Source: Aestuariivita sp.
GTDB lineage: Bacteria > Pseudomonadota > Alphaproteobacteria > Rhodobacterales > Rhodobacteraceae
Reading direction: 5' to 3'
DNA length: 64,000 nucleotides
Assembly (NCBI RefSeq): GCF_021404545.1
Contig: NZ_JAAWWD010000065.1
Coordinates: forward strand, 1 to 64,000
The position numbers were made by a program, and so were the translations under genes. Shown in pieces: positions 53,197 through 62,639 of the stretch; the first letter of the stretch is position 1; each line of letters begins with the position of its first letter. The notes beneath the pieces were generated by a model that did not search any database, was not told the origin of the DNA, and was given only the letters and a program-made list of their open reading frames with translations.

Positions 53197-53259
53197 GTGT
53201 CGGACAATACGACATTCAGACCCGCATTTCGCGATCCTGTCAACCGGAACGTCCGACAC
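53197..53259. promoter_or_regulatory. Operator-like inverted repeats upstream of the GntR gene
   Basis: GTGTCGGAC (53197-53205) and GTCCGACAC (53251-53259) are perfect inverted copies. The left copy is itself part of TGTCG-N7-CGACA (53198-53214). They lie 90-150 bases upstream of the GntR start and fit an FCD-type regulator operator, possibly for autoregulation. Confidence 0.5.
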
Positions 53260-53371
53260 TCCGGGAGGGTTGGAGATTTGCGATCAGGCGGGTGGGGCCG
53301 CGCCCATACCGATGCGAGAGTGCGGACCGGCCCGGGCCACATGCCAGGCGTTGCAGAGAGCCAAGCGCGGC

Positions 53372-53974
53372 CTACACCGCCTCGGCGGCCTGGAATGCGG
53401 GACGGGATTCAAGCCTATCTGCATAGGCCGAAAGGTTGGGCAGGCCATCGAAGGCAGCGCCCATGCGGCGGCACATGATCACCGCATGTCCGGTAATGGT
53501 GTCGGCCACCGTGAAATCCCCTGCCAGAAACGCGCGCCCGGCCATATGCGCTTCGGCAGCGCCAAGGGTGCGGTTGATCAGCTTCATCGCGCGCGTGGCG
53601 ATCTCGGGGGTGCGCCGTTCGGGCGGCAGGAGGATGGTCTCGACCACATAATTGTTCACCGGTGGCATGATCATCCCTTCGGCATAGTGCAGCCATTGGA
53701 GGTACTGCGCGAAATGCGCGTCCTCTGGACCCGGGGTCAGATCGGGGGCGTATCTGGCGCCCAGGTATTGCGCGATCGCCGTGCTTTCCGACAAGGTGAC
53801 GTCGCCATCGACCAGCGTCGGCACCCGCCCGTTCGGGTTGATGTGCAGGTAATCCGGCCCCCGCATCTCCTTCTGACCAAGGGCGAAGCGTTCAAGCTCG
53901 TATGTCAGCCCGATCTCTTCAAGCAGCCAAACAGTGCGCACCGCGCGGGTGTTGGGGGCAAAGTACACCTTCAT
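53372..53974 (-). CDS. Glutathione S-transferase family protein
   Basis: 200 residues. The N-terminal thioredoxin-like domain (about 1-78) has the glutathione-site NPNGRVPTLV (about 50-59) and SESTAIAQYL; the C-terminal helical domain has FTVADTITGHAV. ATG 53974 is chosen for AAGGATC upstream. Substrate unknown; divergent from the HxlR regulator gene. Confidence 0.88.
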   Translation of the reverse strand: MKVYFAPNTRAVRTVWLLEEIGLTYELERFALGQKEMRGPDYLHINPNGRVPTLVDGDVTLSESTAIAQYLGARYAPDLTPGPEDAHFAQYLQWLHYAEGMIMPPVNNYVVETILLPPERRTPEIATRAMKLINRTLGAAEAHMAGRAFLAGDFTVADTITGHAVIMCRRMGAAFDGLPNLSAYADRLESRPAFQAAEAV

Positions 53975-54122
53975 CGGGGGATCCTTTTTCGGGCCGACGC
54001 GGGCATCGAGGACAACCCCGCGATCTGGTCTGAGATGGCCCCAGGTCATCGAGGGCCGCGCCTTGACAGGATGTAGCTTCAAAAAATAAAGTCAGTCAAT
54101 TCCAAATGTGAAGTGACCTGCG

Positions 54123-54602
54123 ATGCGCCGCACCGATCTGCCCTCAAGAACCTGCACCGTTGCGCGTGCTCTGGCGGTCGTGGGCGATGAGTGGACGCTG
54201 ATGATCCTGCGCGAGATGTTTCTGGGCACCCGCCGATTTGATGCGTTTTTGCGCCAGACAGGCATGTCCTCGCATCTGTTGTCACGGCGGCTAAAGAAGC
54301 TTGAAGCCCATGGCGTGATCCGACGCGAGCCCTATTCCGATCGCCCCTTGCGTTATGAATACCGTCTGACGGATATGGGCCGCGACCTTTGGCCGATCAT
54401 CATCACACTCAAACAATGGGGCGATCGCTGGCTGTCGGACGAGGCGTCCCCGATCGAGATCGTGCACACATCCTGCGGGCAGCTCACCCAGCCACACCTG
54501 ACCTGCCCGGTCTGCGGCGCGGCGATGACCGCCCGTGACGCGGTCCCCCACCTGAGCCAGCATTTTCAACACGAGCGGCAGCACGCCGGGAGACAGTCAT
54601 GA
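54123..54602 (+). CDS. HxlR-family transcriptional regulator
   Basis: 159 residues. The winged-helix HxlR domain is about 10-100, with CTVARALAVVGDEWTLMILREMFLGTRRFDAF. A C-terminal segment has Cys residues (CGQ and CPVCG) that could bind zinc, an extension found in some HxlR members. Its last codons overlap the flavoprotein gene (ATGA). It may regulate that gene and the divergent GST. Start AT 54123 is supported by the family N-terminus. Confidence 0.87.
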   Translation: MRRTDLPSRTCTVARALAVVGDEWTLMILREMFLGTRRFDAFLRQTGMSSHLLSRRLKKLEAHGVIRREPYSDRPLRYEYRLTDMGRDLWPIIITLKQWGDRWLSDEASPIEIVHTSCGQLTQPHLTCPVCGAAMTARDAVPHLSQHFQHERQHAGRQS

Positions 54603-55594
54603 AAACACGTATCACCGAGCTTTTCGGGATCCAGCATCCGATCATACAAGGCGGTATGCATTATGTCGGCTTTGCCGAACTGGCCGCTGCCGTCTCGAAC
54701 GCCGGCGGGCTGGGCACCATAACCGGGCTCACCCAAAAGACGCCCGCCGATCTGGCCAATGAAATCGCCAAATGCAACGACATGACCGACAAACCCTTTG
54801 CGGTAAACCTGACCTTTTTGCCCACCGTCAGCTCGCCCGATTATCCAGGCTATGTCAAAGCGATCATCGATGGCGGGGTGAGCGTGGTCGAAACCGCCGG
54901 ACGCAATCCGATCCAGGTGTTGCCGCATCTTCAGGACGCGGGCATCAAGGTTATCCATAAATGCACATCGGTGCGCCACGCCCTCAAGGCGCAGCAGATC
55001 GGGTGCGATGCGGTTTCGGTCGATGGGTTCGAATGCGGCGGGCATCCGGGCGAGGATGATGTGCCCAACATGATCCTCTTGCCCCGCGCCGCGGACGAGC
55101 TTGAGATCCCCTTTGTCTCCTCCGGCGGGCAGGCCGATGCGCGTTCCCTCGTGGCCTCGCTCGCCATGGGAGCCGAGGGGATGAACATGGGCACGCGGTT
55201 CATCTGCACGAAAGAGGCGCCCGTGCATCAAAACGTCAAGGATGCGATCGTGGCGGCCTCTGAACTCGATACGCGTCTGATCATGCGCCCGCTGCGCAAC
55301 ACCGAACGGGTTCTCGTGAATCCGGCGGTTGAAAGGGTGCTGGCCACTGAAAGAGCCAAGGGAGCGGAATGCACCTTTGAGGACATTCTCGAAGACGTCG
55401 CGGGTGTGTACCCCAAGGTGATGATGGATGGCGATATGGATGTGGGGGCCTGGTCCTGCGGCATGGTCGCGGGGTTGATCGACGACATCCCAACCTGTCA
55501 GGAGCTCATTGACCGTATCATGACGGAGGCTGACGCAATCATCCGCACCCGTCTGGAAGGCATGCTGTCGGGATCTGTGACGCAGGTCGCGTAA
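54599..55594 (+). CDS. Nitronate monooxygenase-like flavoprotein
   Basis: 331 residues, FMN-binding TIM barrel of the 2-nitropropane dioxygenase/NMO family. Features are IIQGGMHYVGFAELAAAVSNAGGLGTI (about 15-41), the CGGHPGEDDV segment (about 145-155), GGQADARSLVASLAMGAEGMNMGTRF (about 175-200). It may oxidise nitronates or act as an NADH:quinone reductase; many members of this branch have unknown substrates. Translationally coupled to HxlR. Confidence 0.88.
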   Translation: MKTRITELFGIQHPIIQGGMHYVGFAELAAAVSNAGGLGTITGLTQKTPADLANEIAKCNDMTDKPFAVNLTFLPTVSSPDYPGYVKAIIDGGVSVVETAGRNPIQVLPHLQDAGIKVIHKCTSVRHALKAQQIGCDAVSVDGFECGGHPGEDDVPNMILLPRAADELEIPFVSSGGQADARSLVASLAMGAEGMNMGTRFICTKEAPVHQNVKDAIVAASELDTRLIMRPLRNTERVLVNPAVERVLATERAKGAECTFEDILEDVAGVYPKVMMDGDMDVGAWSCGMVAGLIDDIPTCQELIDRIMTEADAIIRTRLEGMLSGSVTQVA

Positions 55595-56003
55595 CCGGTG
55601 CGGCCCTGGCTGACGGGCTGCATTGCAGGTGCATGTCCCCATTCATGGCGCGGACAGGGGGCGGCAGCTCGAAAAAATCTGCGACAGGAGCATGCCTGTC
55701 TCTTGCCCGCGTTTGTTTTGCGCTCGTTTTTCAAGCAGTTTGGCGGCCTGCGGGCGGACAAGGCCGGTTGTAATAGTCTTATCAAGAATCTGATAACCGA
55801 TGCTTTAGGCCAGAAGCATAAAATTACCCTTTTAATTCAAAGTCTAACGGGCGGCTCAGAGACTTCTCAAGAAAGTGGACTTGCGTTGACAGCCGCAAGA
55901 TCGGCGCGGCGATAATAGTGCGTGAATACCGTTAACAGAAGGTTAGGACGCGCCCGATGGTTCTCGAAAGTGTTGTAGTGCCCAGACAAACGGGGTCCGC
56001 CAG
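55595..56003. other. Intergenic region before the amidohydrolase operon
   Basis: About 400 bases without a convincing gene. 55775-55860 is AT-rich. A sigma70-like promoter sits at its right part. Short open frames show no family resemblance. Confidence 0.4.
55886..55916 (+). promoter_or_regulatory. Sigma70-like promoter for the amidohydrolase operon
   Basis: TTGACA (-35) at 55886-55891 and GATAAT (-10) at 55911-55916 are separated by 19 bases, about 88 bases upstream of the amidohydrolase start. The -35 box is perfect; the spacing is slightly long. Confidence 0.4.
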
Positions 56004-57647
56004 GTGGTGACGTCGGGACCGGTGAACGCCGAAATCGTTTTGCGGGGCGGCAAGGTCTGGTGTGGCCTCGGTTTGGACATGGTCGAAGCGATTGCCCTTT
56101 GGGGGGGTCGTGTCTTGGCTACGGGCCCGGACACTGAGATTGCCTCGCTGATCGGGCCTCAGACGCGCGTCATTGACTTGCAGGGGCGTTTGGCGACGCC
56201 TGGGCTGAACGACGCGCATATGCATCTGATCCCCTATGGCACGGCCATGGCCGAGGTCGATTTGCGCACCAGTGCCGCGCCGACGCTGGCGGCCTTGCTT
56301 GCGGCGGTTGCGGATCGCGCGGCGGCTTTGCCCAAGGGTGCCTGGGTCATTGGGCGCGGCTATGACCATTTCAAGCTCGATACCGGTCGGCATCCGTTTC
56401 GCGAGGAACTGGACGAGGCCGCGCCCGACAACCCGGTCTATATCGTGCGGACCGACGGCCATTTGGCTGTGGCGAATTCCAGGGCGCTCGAACTGGCGGG
56501 GATCACGGACGAGACACCGTCGCCGCCCGGCGGGCTCATCGAAAGGCAAAACGGCCGATTGACCGGGCTGGTGGCCGAAACCGGTCGCGAAGCGATCATG
56601 AACGTGTTGCCACCCGCGACAGTTGAAGATCTGGTCGGCAGTATCGAGCGCGCGGGCGCCGATCTTCTGTCGCGCGGGATCACATCCTGCATGGAGGCAG
56701 CCGTGGGCATCCGCGACGGGTGGACCGAGATGCTGGCCTATCAGGCGGCCCACCGGACCGGGCGACTGCCGGTGCGGGTCTATGCCACGCTGATGGGCGA
56801 CAAGACCCGGACCATCCTGCCGCAATGCCTGGATGCGGGCATGATGTCAGGGGGCGGGGACGATATGCTTCGGATCGGACCGGTGAAGATCTTCACCGAT
56901 GGCTCGACCGGCGGTCGCACAGCCGCGATGACACGCCCCTACCTGGGAGGCGACGCCGAGGATGTCGGCCTGCTCTGTCTAAGCGACGATGAGGTGAACG
57001 CCATGGTGATGGACGGCCACCGGCGCGGATTTCGCTTTGCCATCCATGCGATCGGGGATGCTGCGATCGAGCAGGTGCTGAACGCGCTTGAGGCCGCGCT
57101 GGCCGATACGCCCGATCCCGACCGCCGTCACCGGATCGAGCATTGCGGGTGGCTGCGCCCCGATCAGATGGAGCGGATGGTGGCGGCGCATATCCTGCCC
57201 GCGCCTCAGCCTGCGTTTCTCTACTATTTCGGGGATCTTTATCTGACATTGGTGGAGGCCGAACGGGTCGAGGCCAGCCACCCCATGCGCACCTGGATCG
57301 AGGCGGGCTTGCAGCCAAGTGCCAGCACCGACTGCCCGGTGGTCGAGATCGACCCGTTCGCCAATCTCTATACCATGGTGACGCGCAAAACCGAGCGGGG
57401 CACGCAGATCGGCACCGAGCATATCCTGACCATGGAAGAGGCGCTGAACGCCTATACCTTTGCGTCGGCATATGCGGCGCATGAAGAGACGATCAAAGGC
57501 CGATTGATCCCCGGCCAATTGGGAGATGTTGCGGTCTTTGACACCGATCTTCTGACCTGCGCGCCCGAAGATATCCTGTCAGCGCAGTGCGATCTGACCA
57601 TTCTGGGTGGCCGCGTGGTCTATGAGCGGGGCACGGACGCCCCATGA
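56004..57647 (+). CDS. YtcJ-like metal-dependent amidohydrolase
   Basis: 547 residues of the amidohydrolase family 3 (YtcJ/exoenzyme type). Metal-site motifs are DAHMHL (about 70), RTDGHLAVANS near 147, FAIHAIGDAAIEQV near 346 and SASTDCPV near 438. Several GTG starts are near 56004; this is the most upstream plausible one. First gene of an operon with peptide/nickel-type ABC genes and a second amidohydrolase, so the substrate is probably an imported amide or N-heterocycle. Identity not determined. Confidence 0.85.
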   Translation: MVTSGPVNAEIVLRGGKVWCGLGLDMVEAIALWGGRVLATGPDTEIASLIGPQTRVIDLQGRLATPGLNDAHMHLIPYGTAMAEVDLRTSAAPTLAALLAAVADRAAALPKGAWVIGRGYDHFKLDTGRHPFREELDEAAPDNPVYIVRTDGHLAVANSRALELAGITDETPSPPGGLIERQNGRLTGLVAETGREAIMNVLPPATVEDLVGSIERAGADLLSRGITSCMEAAVGIRDGWTEMLAYQAAHRTGRLPVRVYATLMGDKTRTILPQCLDAGMMSGGGDDMLRIGPVKIFTDGSTGGRTAAMTRPYLGGDAEDVGLLCLSDDEVNAMVMDGHRRGFRFAIHAIGDAAIEQVLNALEAALADTPDPDRRHRIEHCGWLRPDQMERMVAAHILPAPQPAFLYYFGDLYLTLVEAERVEASHPMRTWIEAGLQPSASTDCPVVEIDPFANLYTMVTRKTERGTQIGTEHILTMEEALNAYTFASAYAAHEETIKGRLIPGQLGDVAVFDTDLLTCAPEDILSAQCDLTILGGRVVYERGTDAP

Positions 57648-58582
57648 TCGAACAGATCCTCAAACGGCTGTTGATTTCGATCCCGGTGCTTTTCGGTGTG
57701 CTCTTTTTGGGATTTGGGCTGCTGATCCTGGTTCCCGGAGACCCGGCAATCGTCATGGCCGGACCGACAGCGACCCCGGAGGTTGTGGCCGCGATCCGTG
57801 CGGAGATGGGGCTTGACGATCCGGTATTGGTGCAATTCGGCAATTACCTTGGACGGGTGCTTCAGGGCGATCTGGGCCGGTCGCTGATTTCCAACAAGAC
57901 CGTTGTGTCGGAACTGGCCGCCGCCATCGGCCCCACGGCAGAGCTGATGTTTGCCTGTCTCATCTGGTCGGTGCCGCTGGGCATCGGATTGGGCACGCTC
58001 GCGGCGGTCTGGCGCGGATCGCTTGTCGACCGCGCGATTATGGCAATCTCGGTGGCCGGTGTGTCGCTGCCGATCTTTTTTATCTGCCTGATGATGATCC
58101 AGTATCTGGGTGTAGAGTGGCGGCTCCTGCCCTTTATCGGGCGGGGCGGGCCGCTCTGGACCATTGATGGGCTGCGCCATATCGCGCTGCCGGCGCTGTC
58201 GCTGGGGGCGATCTTTATCGGTCCGGTCGCACGGATGACACGGTCTTCGGTGCTCGAAGTTCTCAAGCTGGATCATGTGCGCACGGCGCGGGCAAAGGGG
58301 CTGTCGGAGACCCGTGTGATCCTGCGCCACGGGCTGCGCAATGCGCTGATCCCGGTGGTGACGCTGATCGGGCTTCAGGTCGGATATCTGCTTGGCGGGG
58401 CCGTGGTCACGGAAAGTATCTTTTCCTTTCCCGGTGTGGGCAGGCTTGCGGTCGGTGCGATCCTCTCGTCCGACTTTCCACTGGCACAAGGCACCATCCT
58501 GGTTTTGGCGTTGGGGTTCATCCTGATCAACATGATCGTGGACATCCTCTATGTGCTGCTCGATCCGCGGGTGCAGGCATGA
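57644..58582 (+). CDS. Peptide/nickel-type ABC transporter permease (DppB-like)
   Basis: 312 residues with six membrane segments. The BPD_transp fold has the EAA loop near 207-222 (ARAKGLSETRVILRHGLRNAL). The N-terminal MIEQILKRLLISIPVLFGVLF is typical. ATG 57644 overlaps the amidohydrolase stop. Pairs with the DppC-like permease. Confidence 0.9.
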   Translation: MIEQILKRLLISIPVLFGVLFLGFGLLILVPGDPAIVMAGPTATPEVVAAIRAEMGLDDPVLVQFGNYLGRVLQGDLGRSLISNKTVVSELAAAIGPTAELMFACLIWSVPLGIGLGTLAAVWRGSLVDRAIMAISVAGVSLPIFFICLMMIQYLGVEWRLLPFIGRGGPLWTIDGLRHIALPALSLGAIFIGPVARMTRSSVLEVLKLDHVRTARAKGLSETRVILRHGLRNALIPVVTLIGLQVGYLLGGAVVTESIFSFPGVGRLAVGAILSSDFPLAQGTILVLALGFILINMIVDILYVLLDPRVQA

Positions 58583-58655
58583 TGGGCCGGACCGATCGGA
58601 CGTCTGCGCCTGCGGCGACACCCGCCCGCCCGGCCAACATCGGGGGGTGCGCCCA

Positions 58656-59540
58656 GTGAGTGTGGCAGATCCTGAGATGCTGGACGCGCCGGAGCCGGTT
58701 GAGGCGTGGTGGCGTCGGCTGTTGCGGGACCCGTCGGCCCTGCTGGCGTCGTTGGTTCTGCTGATCGTCGTGTTCTGCGCGCTGGCCGCGCCCGCAATCT
58801 CACCGCATGATCCCTTTGCCAGTTCACGGGCCATCATGCAGCCGCCGATCTGGGCGGAGGGCGGCGATTGGCTGCATCCGCTGGGCACGGACGGGCAGGG
58901 GCGTGATATGCTGTCGCGGCTCTTTTACGGCACGCGCCTGACCTTGATCATCGGTCTGGTCTCGGTCGGGATCGGTGGCGCGTTCGGGTCGCTGATGGGC
59001 TTGCTGGCGGCGTTTCGTCCGGGGCTGGACCCTTGGGTGATGCGCTGTGTGGATGTGATGCTGTCCTTTCCGGCCATTCTGCTGGGCCTTGCGCTGGTGG
59101 CGGTGATGGGGCCGGGGGCGTTGCCGGTCATCGTTGCATTGGCCGTGGCCACGGTGCCCGATTGCGCGCGTATCGCCCGGTCGGTTGCCGTGTCGGTCAT
59201 GCAGCAGGACTATATCGAGGCCGGACGTGCCTTGGGCCTGTCCAATTTCGCGCTCTTCACCCGGTACCTGCTGCGCAACTGTATCTCGTCGATCATGATT
59301 TTTCTGTCGCTGCGTTTTGGTCAGATCATCCTGATCGGCGCCGCGCTTTCGTTTTTGGGGCTGGGCGCGCGGCCCCCCACGGCTGAGCTTGGCATGATGG
59401 CCGCGCAGGGCCGCGACTTTCTGCTTTTCGCGCCGCATATCGCGATCATTCCGTCGGTGCTGATCTTTGTCATCGTGCTGGCGGCCAATGTTCTGGGGGA
59501 TGCGCTGCGCGATGTGCTCGACCCCCGGCTGCGATCGTAA
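58656..59540 (+). CDS. Peptide/nickel-type ABC transporter permease (DppC-like)
   Basis: 294 residues. Helix 1 is about 28-50, preceded by a short cytoplasmic N-terminus; HPLGTDGQGRDMLSRLFYGTRLTLIIGL is the conserved family signature. GTG 58656 with GGGGGG upstream is used; an in-frame extension into the DppB gene end is not family-like. Forms the heterodimer with DppB. Confidence 0.88.
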   Translation: MSVADPEMLDAPEPVEAWWRRLLRDPSALLASLVLLIVVFCALAAPAISPHDPFASSRAIMQPPIWAEGGDWLHPLGTDGQGRDMLSRLFYGTRLTLIIGLVSVGIGGAFGSLMGLLAAFRPGLDPWVMRCVDVMLSFPAILLGLALVAVMGPGALPVIVALAVATVPDCARIARSVAVSVMQQDYIEAGRALGLSNFALFTRYLLRNCISSIMIFLSLRFGQIILIGAALSFLGLGARPPTAELGMMAAQGRDFLLFAPHIAIIPSVLIFVIVLAANVLGDALRDVLDPRLRS

Positions 59541-59564
59541 ATAACAACAGGGAAAGGAACTGGA

Positions 59565-61133
59565 ATGAAACGACTTTTATTGACCGCTGCAATTGTGATG
59601 ACGGGCGGCCTCGCACAGGCGGCCGAGATCACCATTCTGCGCGAAGTGGACAGCAACAATTACGACCCCCACAAGACCACGTCGCGCGCGGCGTCCGAGG
59701 TGCTGTTCATGATGGGCGACACGCTGGTCAGCCTGGCACCGGACATGCAGACCATTGACACCGGCGTCGCCGAAAGCTGGTCGGTCTCGGAAGATGGCAC
59801 CACCTATACGTTCAATCTGCGCCAGGATGTGCAATTCTGCGACGGCAAGCCGATGACGGCCGAGGATGTGGTCTATTCCATCAACCGCTGGGTCGATCCC
59901 GAGACCAAATCGCCCGTTGCCTGGCGCGCGGGTGAGGTCGAGAGCGTGACCGCCATCGATGACTATACGGTGGAATACAAGCTCAAGAAGCCGTTTTCCG
60001 AACTGCTTTATCAACTGACGCAAAGCTTTGGCACGATCATCGACAAGGACACGGTCGAGGCGCTGGGCCCCGATTTCGGCGTCACCGGCTTTAACGGTAC
60101 AGGCCCGTTCTGCTGGTCCGAATGGACCCCGCGCGATCAGATGGTGATCAGCAAGCACGAGGCCTATGACTGGGGCGCGTCGTTCCATGCCAATACCGGG
60201 CCTGCGTCGATGGACAAGATCACCTGGCAGATCGTACCGGAGGAGAACACCCGCACCGTCGGTGTGATCACGGGACAGACACAAGTTACGCAATATGTCC
60301 CCTACATCGCCCTGGAGCAGCTCAAAGCGTCGCCCGGTGTCGAGGTCGTGCAATCGGATCTTGCGTTCTGGACCTATTTCATGGGCTTCAAGATCGACAA
60401 GGACACGGTGTCGGATCCCGCGGTGCGGCAGGCCATCAACCTGGCCGTGGATCAAGCCGCGATGTCCGAAGATCTGTTTTTCGGCGTGGTCCAACCCGCC
60501 TATTCCTATGTCAGCCAGGAAGCGCTGGACTGGAATTCGGATCTTGATGATCAATTGCTGAAATACGACCCGGCCGAGGCGAACCGGATCCTCGACGAGG
60601 CCGGTTGGGCGCGCGGCGATGACGGTGTGCGTGCAAAGGATGGTGTGCGGTTGGCACCGACCGCGTATGTCTTCGCTGGATCCACCTGGGGCAAGATCTC
60701 GGAGGCGGTGCAGGCCTATCTGCGCGAGATCGGGGTCGATATGCAGATCCAGGCCTTTGACGCGACAGTGGCCTGGGGCAAGCTGGCAACCCAGGAATTC
60801 GATATGTTCGGCATGTCGTTTCCCTATGTCTCGTCAGGCGATGCTCTGAACCTCTATTTCCGGTCCCAGAACGTGCCCAGCCCGAACCGGATGAACTGGA
60901 TCGACGACAATACCGATGCGTTGCTGCTGGCCGGTGCGACGGCCATCACGGATGAGGACCGTCAAGCGGCCTATGGCGAAGTGCTTGAGATCGTGCATGA
61001 CGCCGCCGTCTGGCTGCCGCTTTATCACGAGCCGATGGTGATCGCGCAATCCACCGATCTTGAGACGGTGGTGCCGCACAACATCTACGGTGCGGGCCTT
61101 TATAAGGGTCTCGATCTCAAGTTCAGAGAGTAG
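59565..61133 (+). CDS. Peptide/nickel-type ABC transporter substrate-binding protein
   Basis: 522 residues with a signal peptide (about 1-19, LAQA). Family 5 solute-binding protein with ILREVDSNNYDPHKTTSR, WSVSEDGTTYTFNLRQDVQFCDGKPMTAEDVVYS and DPAVRQAINLAVDQ. The length is usual for this family. Placed between the permeases and the second amidohydrolase, so its ligand is likely the substrate of one of the two amidohydrolases. Confidence 0.9.
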   Translation: MKRLLLTAAIVMTGGLAQAAEITILREVDSNNYDPHKTTSRAASEVLFMMGDTLVSLAPDMQTIDTGVAESWSVSEDGTTYTFNLRQDVQFCDGKPMTAEDVVYSINRWVDPETKSPVAWRAGEVESVTAIDDYTVEYKLKKPFSELLYQLTQSFGTIIDKDTVEALGPDFGVTGFNGTGPFCWSEWTPRDQMVISKHEAYDWGASFHANTGPASMDKITWQIVPEENTRTVGVITGQTQVTQYVPYIALEQLKASPGVEVVQSDLAFWTYFMGFKIDKDTVSDPAVRQAINLAVDQAAMSEDLFFGVVQPAYSYVSQEALDWNSDLDDQLLKYDPAEANRILDEAGWARGDDGVRAKDGVRLAPTAYVFAGSTWGKISEAVQAYLREIGVDMQIQAFDATVAWGKLATQEFDMFGMSFPYVSSGDALNLYFRSQNVPSPNRMNWIDDNTDALLLAGATAITDEDRQAAYGEVLEIVHDAAVWLPLYHEPMVIAQSTDLETVVPHNIYGAGLYKGLDLKFRE

Positions 61134-61205
61134 CGCCATCTGTTGAACATCGCGGGGGCCGCCCTGAGCGGCCCCCGGACACCTCAAGATACCCAAAGGA
61201 AGACC

Positions 61206-62639
61206 ATGCCCGTCACCGTGATCAGAAACGCCGCCTGGATCGTTGCCTATGATGCCGAAAAGGGGACGCATCGCTATCTGCGCGATGGCGATGTGGCCTT
61301 CGACGGGGATCTCATTGTGCAGGTCGGCGGCACCTATGAGGGAGTGGCCGAGACCGAGATCGACGGTCGCGACCGGCTTGTCTCTCCGGGCCTTGTAAAC
61401 ATCCATTCACACCCCTCCAGTGAAGCGATGAACAAGGGGATGCTGGACGAGTTGGGCAGCCCGCGATTGGGCATGTCGTCGCTTTATGAATTCATGCCGC
61501 TCTTTCGCCCCGATGACGACGGGCGCAAAGCCTGTGTCGAGGTGACTTACTCCGAGCTTTTGCTGTCCGGCGTGACCACATTGGTCGATCTGTCGGTCGC
61601 CTGGGATGGGTGGATCGACACGTTCGCCGCGTCGGGTCTGCGCGGCATCGTGGCGCCGATGTATCGCTCGGCCCGCTGGTACACCGACAATGGACATGTC
61701 GTAAATTACGAATGGGACGAGGATGGCGGCAGGGCGGCCATGGAAGAGGCCCTGCGCACGATCGACGCCGCGCTTGCGCATCCGTCGGGCCGACTCTCGG
61801 GCATGGTCTCGCCCAGCCAGATCGACACCTGCACCGCAGATCTGATCACCGACAGCTTTGCCCTGGCCCATGAGCGTGGCGTGCCCTTTCAGATCCATGC
61901 CGCACAATCCGTGGTCGAGTTTCACGAGATGACGCGCCGCCACGGTGTCACGCCGCTGGAGTGGCTGGACGGTCTGGGTGTGCTCAAACCGGGGGCCATC
62001 ATCGGGCATGGCATTTTCCTCAACGACTATCCGCATGTCTTTTGGCCCGAAGCGGATGATTTCAGCCTTCTGCAAAAATCCGGCGCGGCTGTTGCCCATT
62101 GTCCCACGGTCTTTCAGCGCCGAGGCATCGCGATGAATACAGTCGGGCGCTATATCCGGGGGGGGATCGATGTGGGGATCGGCACCGATACCTATCCCCA
62201 CAACATGCTCGAGGAGTTGCGCAATGCGCTCTACCTGTCGCGGATAATGTCGAAGAACCCCTATGATCTGCGCACCTCGGACATCTTTGATGCGGCAACC
62301 CTGGGCGGAGCCAAGATCCTGGGGCGTGACGATATCGGGCGGTTGGCCGCAGGTGCCAAGGCCGATCTGTTCCTGGCTGACATTACCGACAAGGCGATGA
62401 TGCCGCTGCGCGATCCGCTGCGATCGCTGATCTATGTGGCGGCCGAGCGCGCGGTGCGCGACGTCTTTGTCGATGGCCGTGCCGTAGTGGTTGACGGCCA
62501 GGTCGTGGCGTTCGATCTGCCGGACGCATTGGCGCGTCTGCAACAGGCCCAACGACGGGCCGAGGCCGCGTTTCAGGGGCTGGATTTTGCCAACAGGCCG
62601 CATGATGTCGCCTCACCATACGTCTATGGCACGTCATGA
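61206..62639 (+). CDS. TrzA/ATZ-type amidohydrolase (deaminase/hydrolase)
   Basis: 477 residues of the amidohydrolase superfamily, subgroup with guanine deaminase, TrzA and AtzA. Metal ligands lie in NIHSHPSSE (HxH, about 72-80), QIHAAQS (about 228-234), IIGHGIF (about 262) and GTDTYPHN (about 331). Such enzymes hydrolyse or deaminate N-heterocycles. It is next to ABC ATPase genes and overlaps oppD-like by 4 bases. ATG 61206 follows AAAGGAAG. Confidence 0.87.
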   Translation: MPVTVIRNAAWIVAYDAEKGTHRYLRDGDVAFDGDLIVQVGGTYEGVAETEIDGRDRLVSPGLVNIHSHPSSEAMNKGMLDELGSPRLGMSSLYEFMPLFRPDDDGRKACVEVTYSELLLSGVTTLVDLSVAWDGWIDTFAASGLRGIVAPMYRSARWYTDNGHVVNYEWDEDGGRAAMEEALRTIDAALAHPSGRLSGMVSPSQIDTCTADLITDSFALAHERGVPFQIHAAQSVVEFHEMTRRHGVTPLEWLDGLGVLKPGAIIGHGIFLNDYPHVFWPEADDFSLLQKSGAAVAHCPTVFQRRGIAMNTVGRYIRGGIDVGIGTDTYPHNMLEELRNALYLSRIMSKNPYDLRTSDIFDAATLGGAKILGRDDIGRLAAGAKADLFLADITDKAMMPLRDPLRSLIYVAAERAVRDVFVDGRAVVVDGQVVAFDLPDALARLQQAQRRAEAAFQGLDFANRPHDVASPYVYGTS

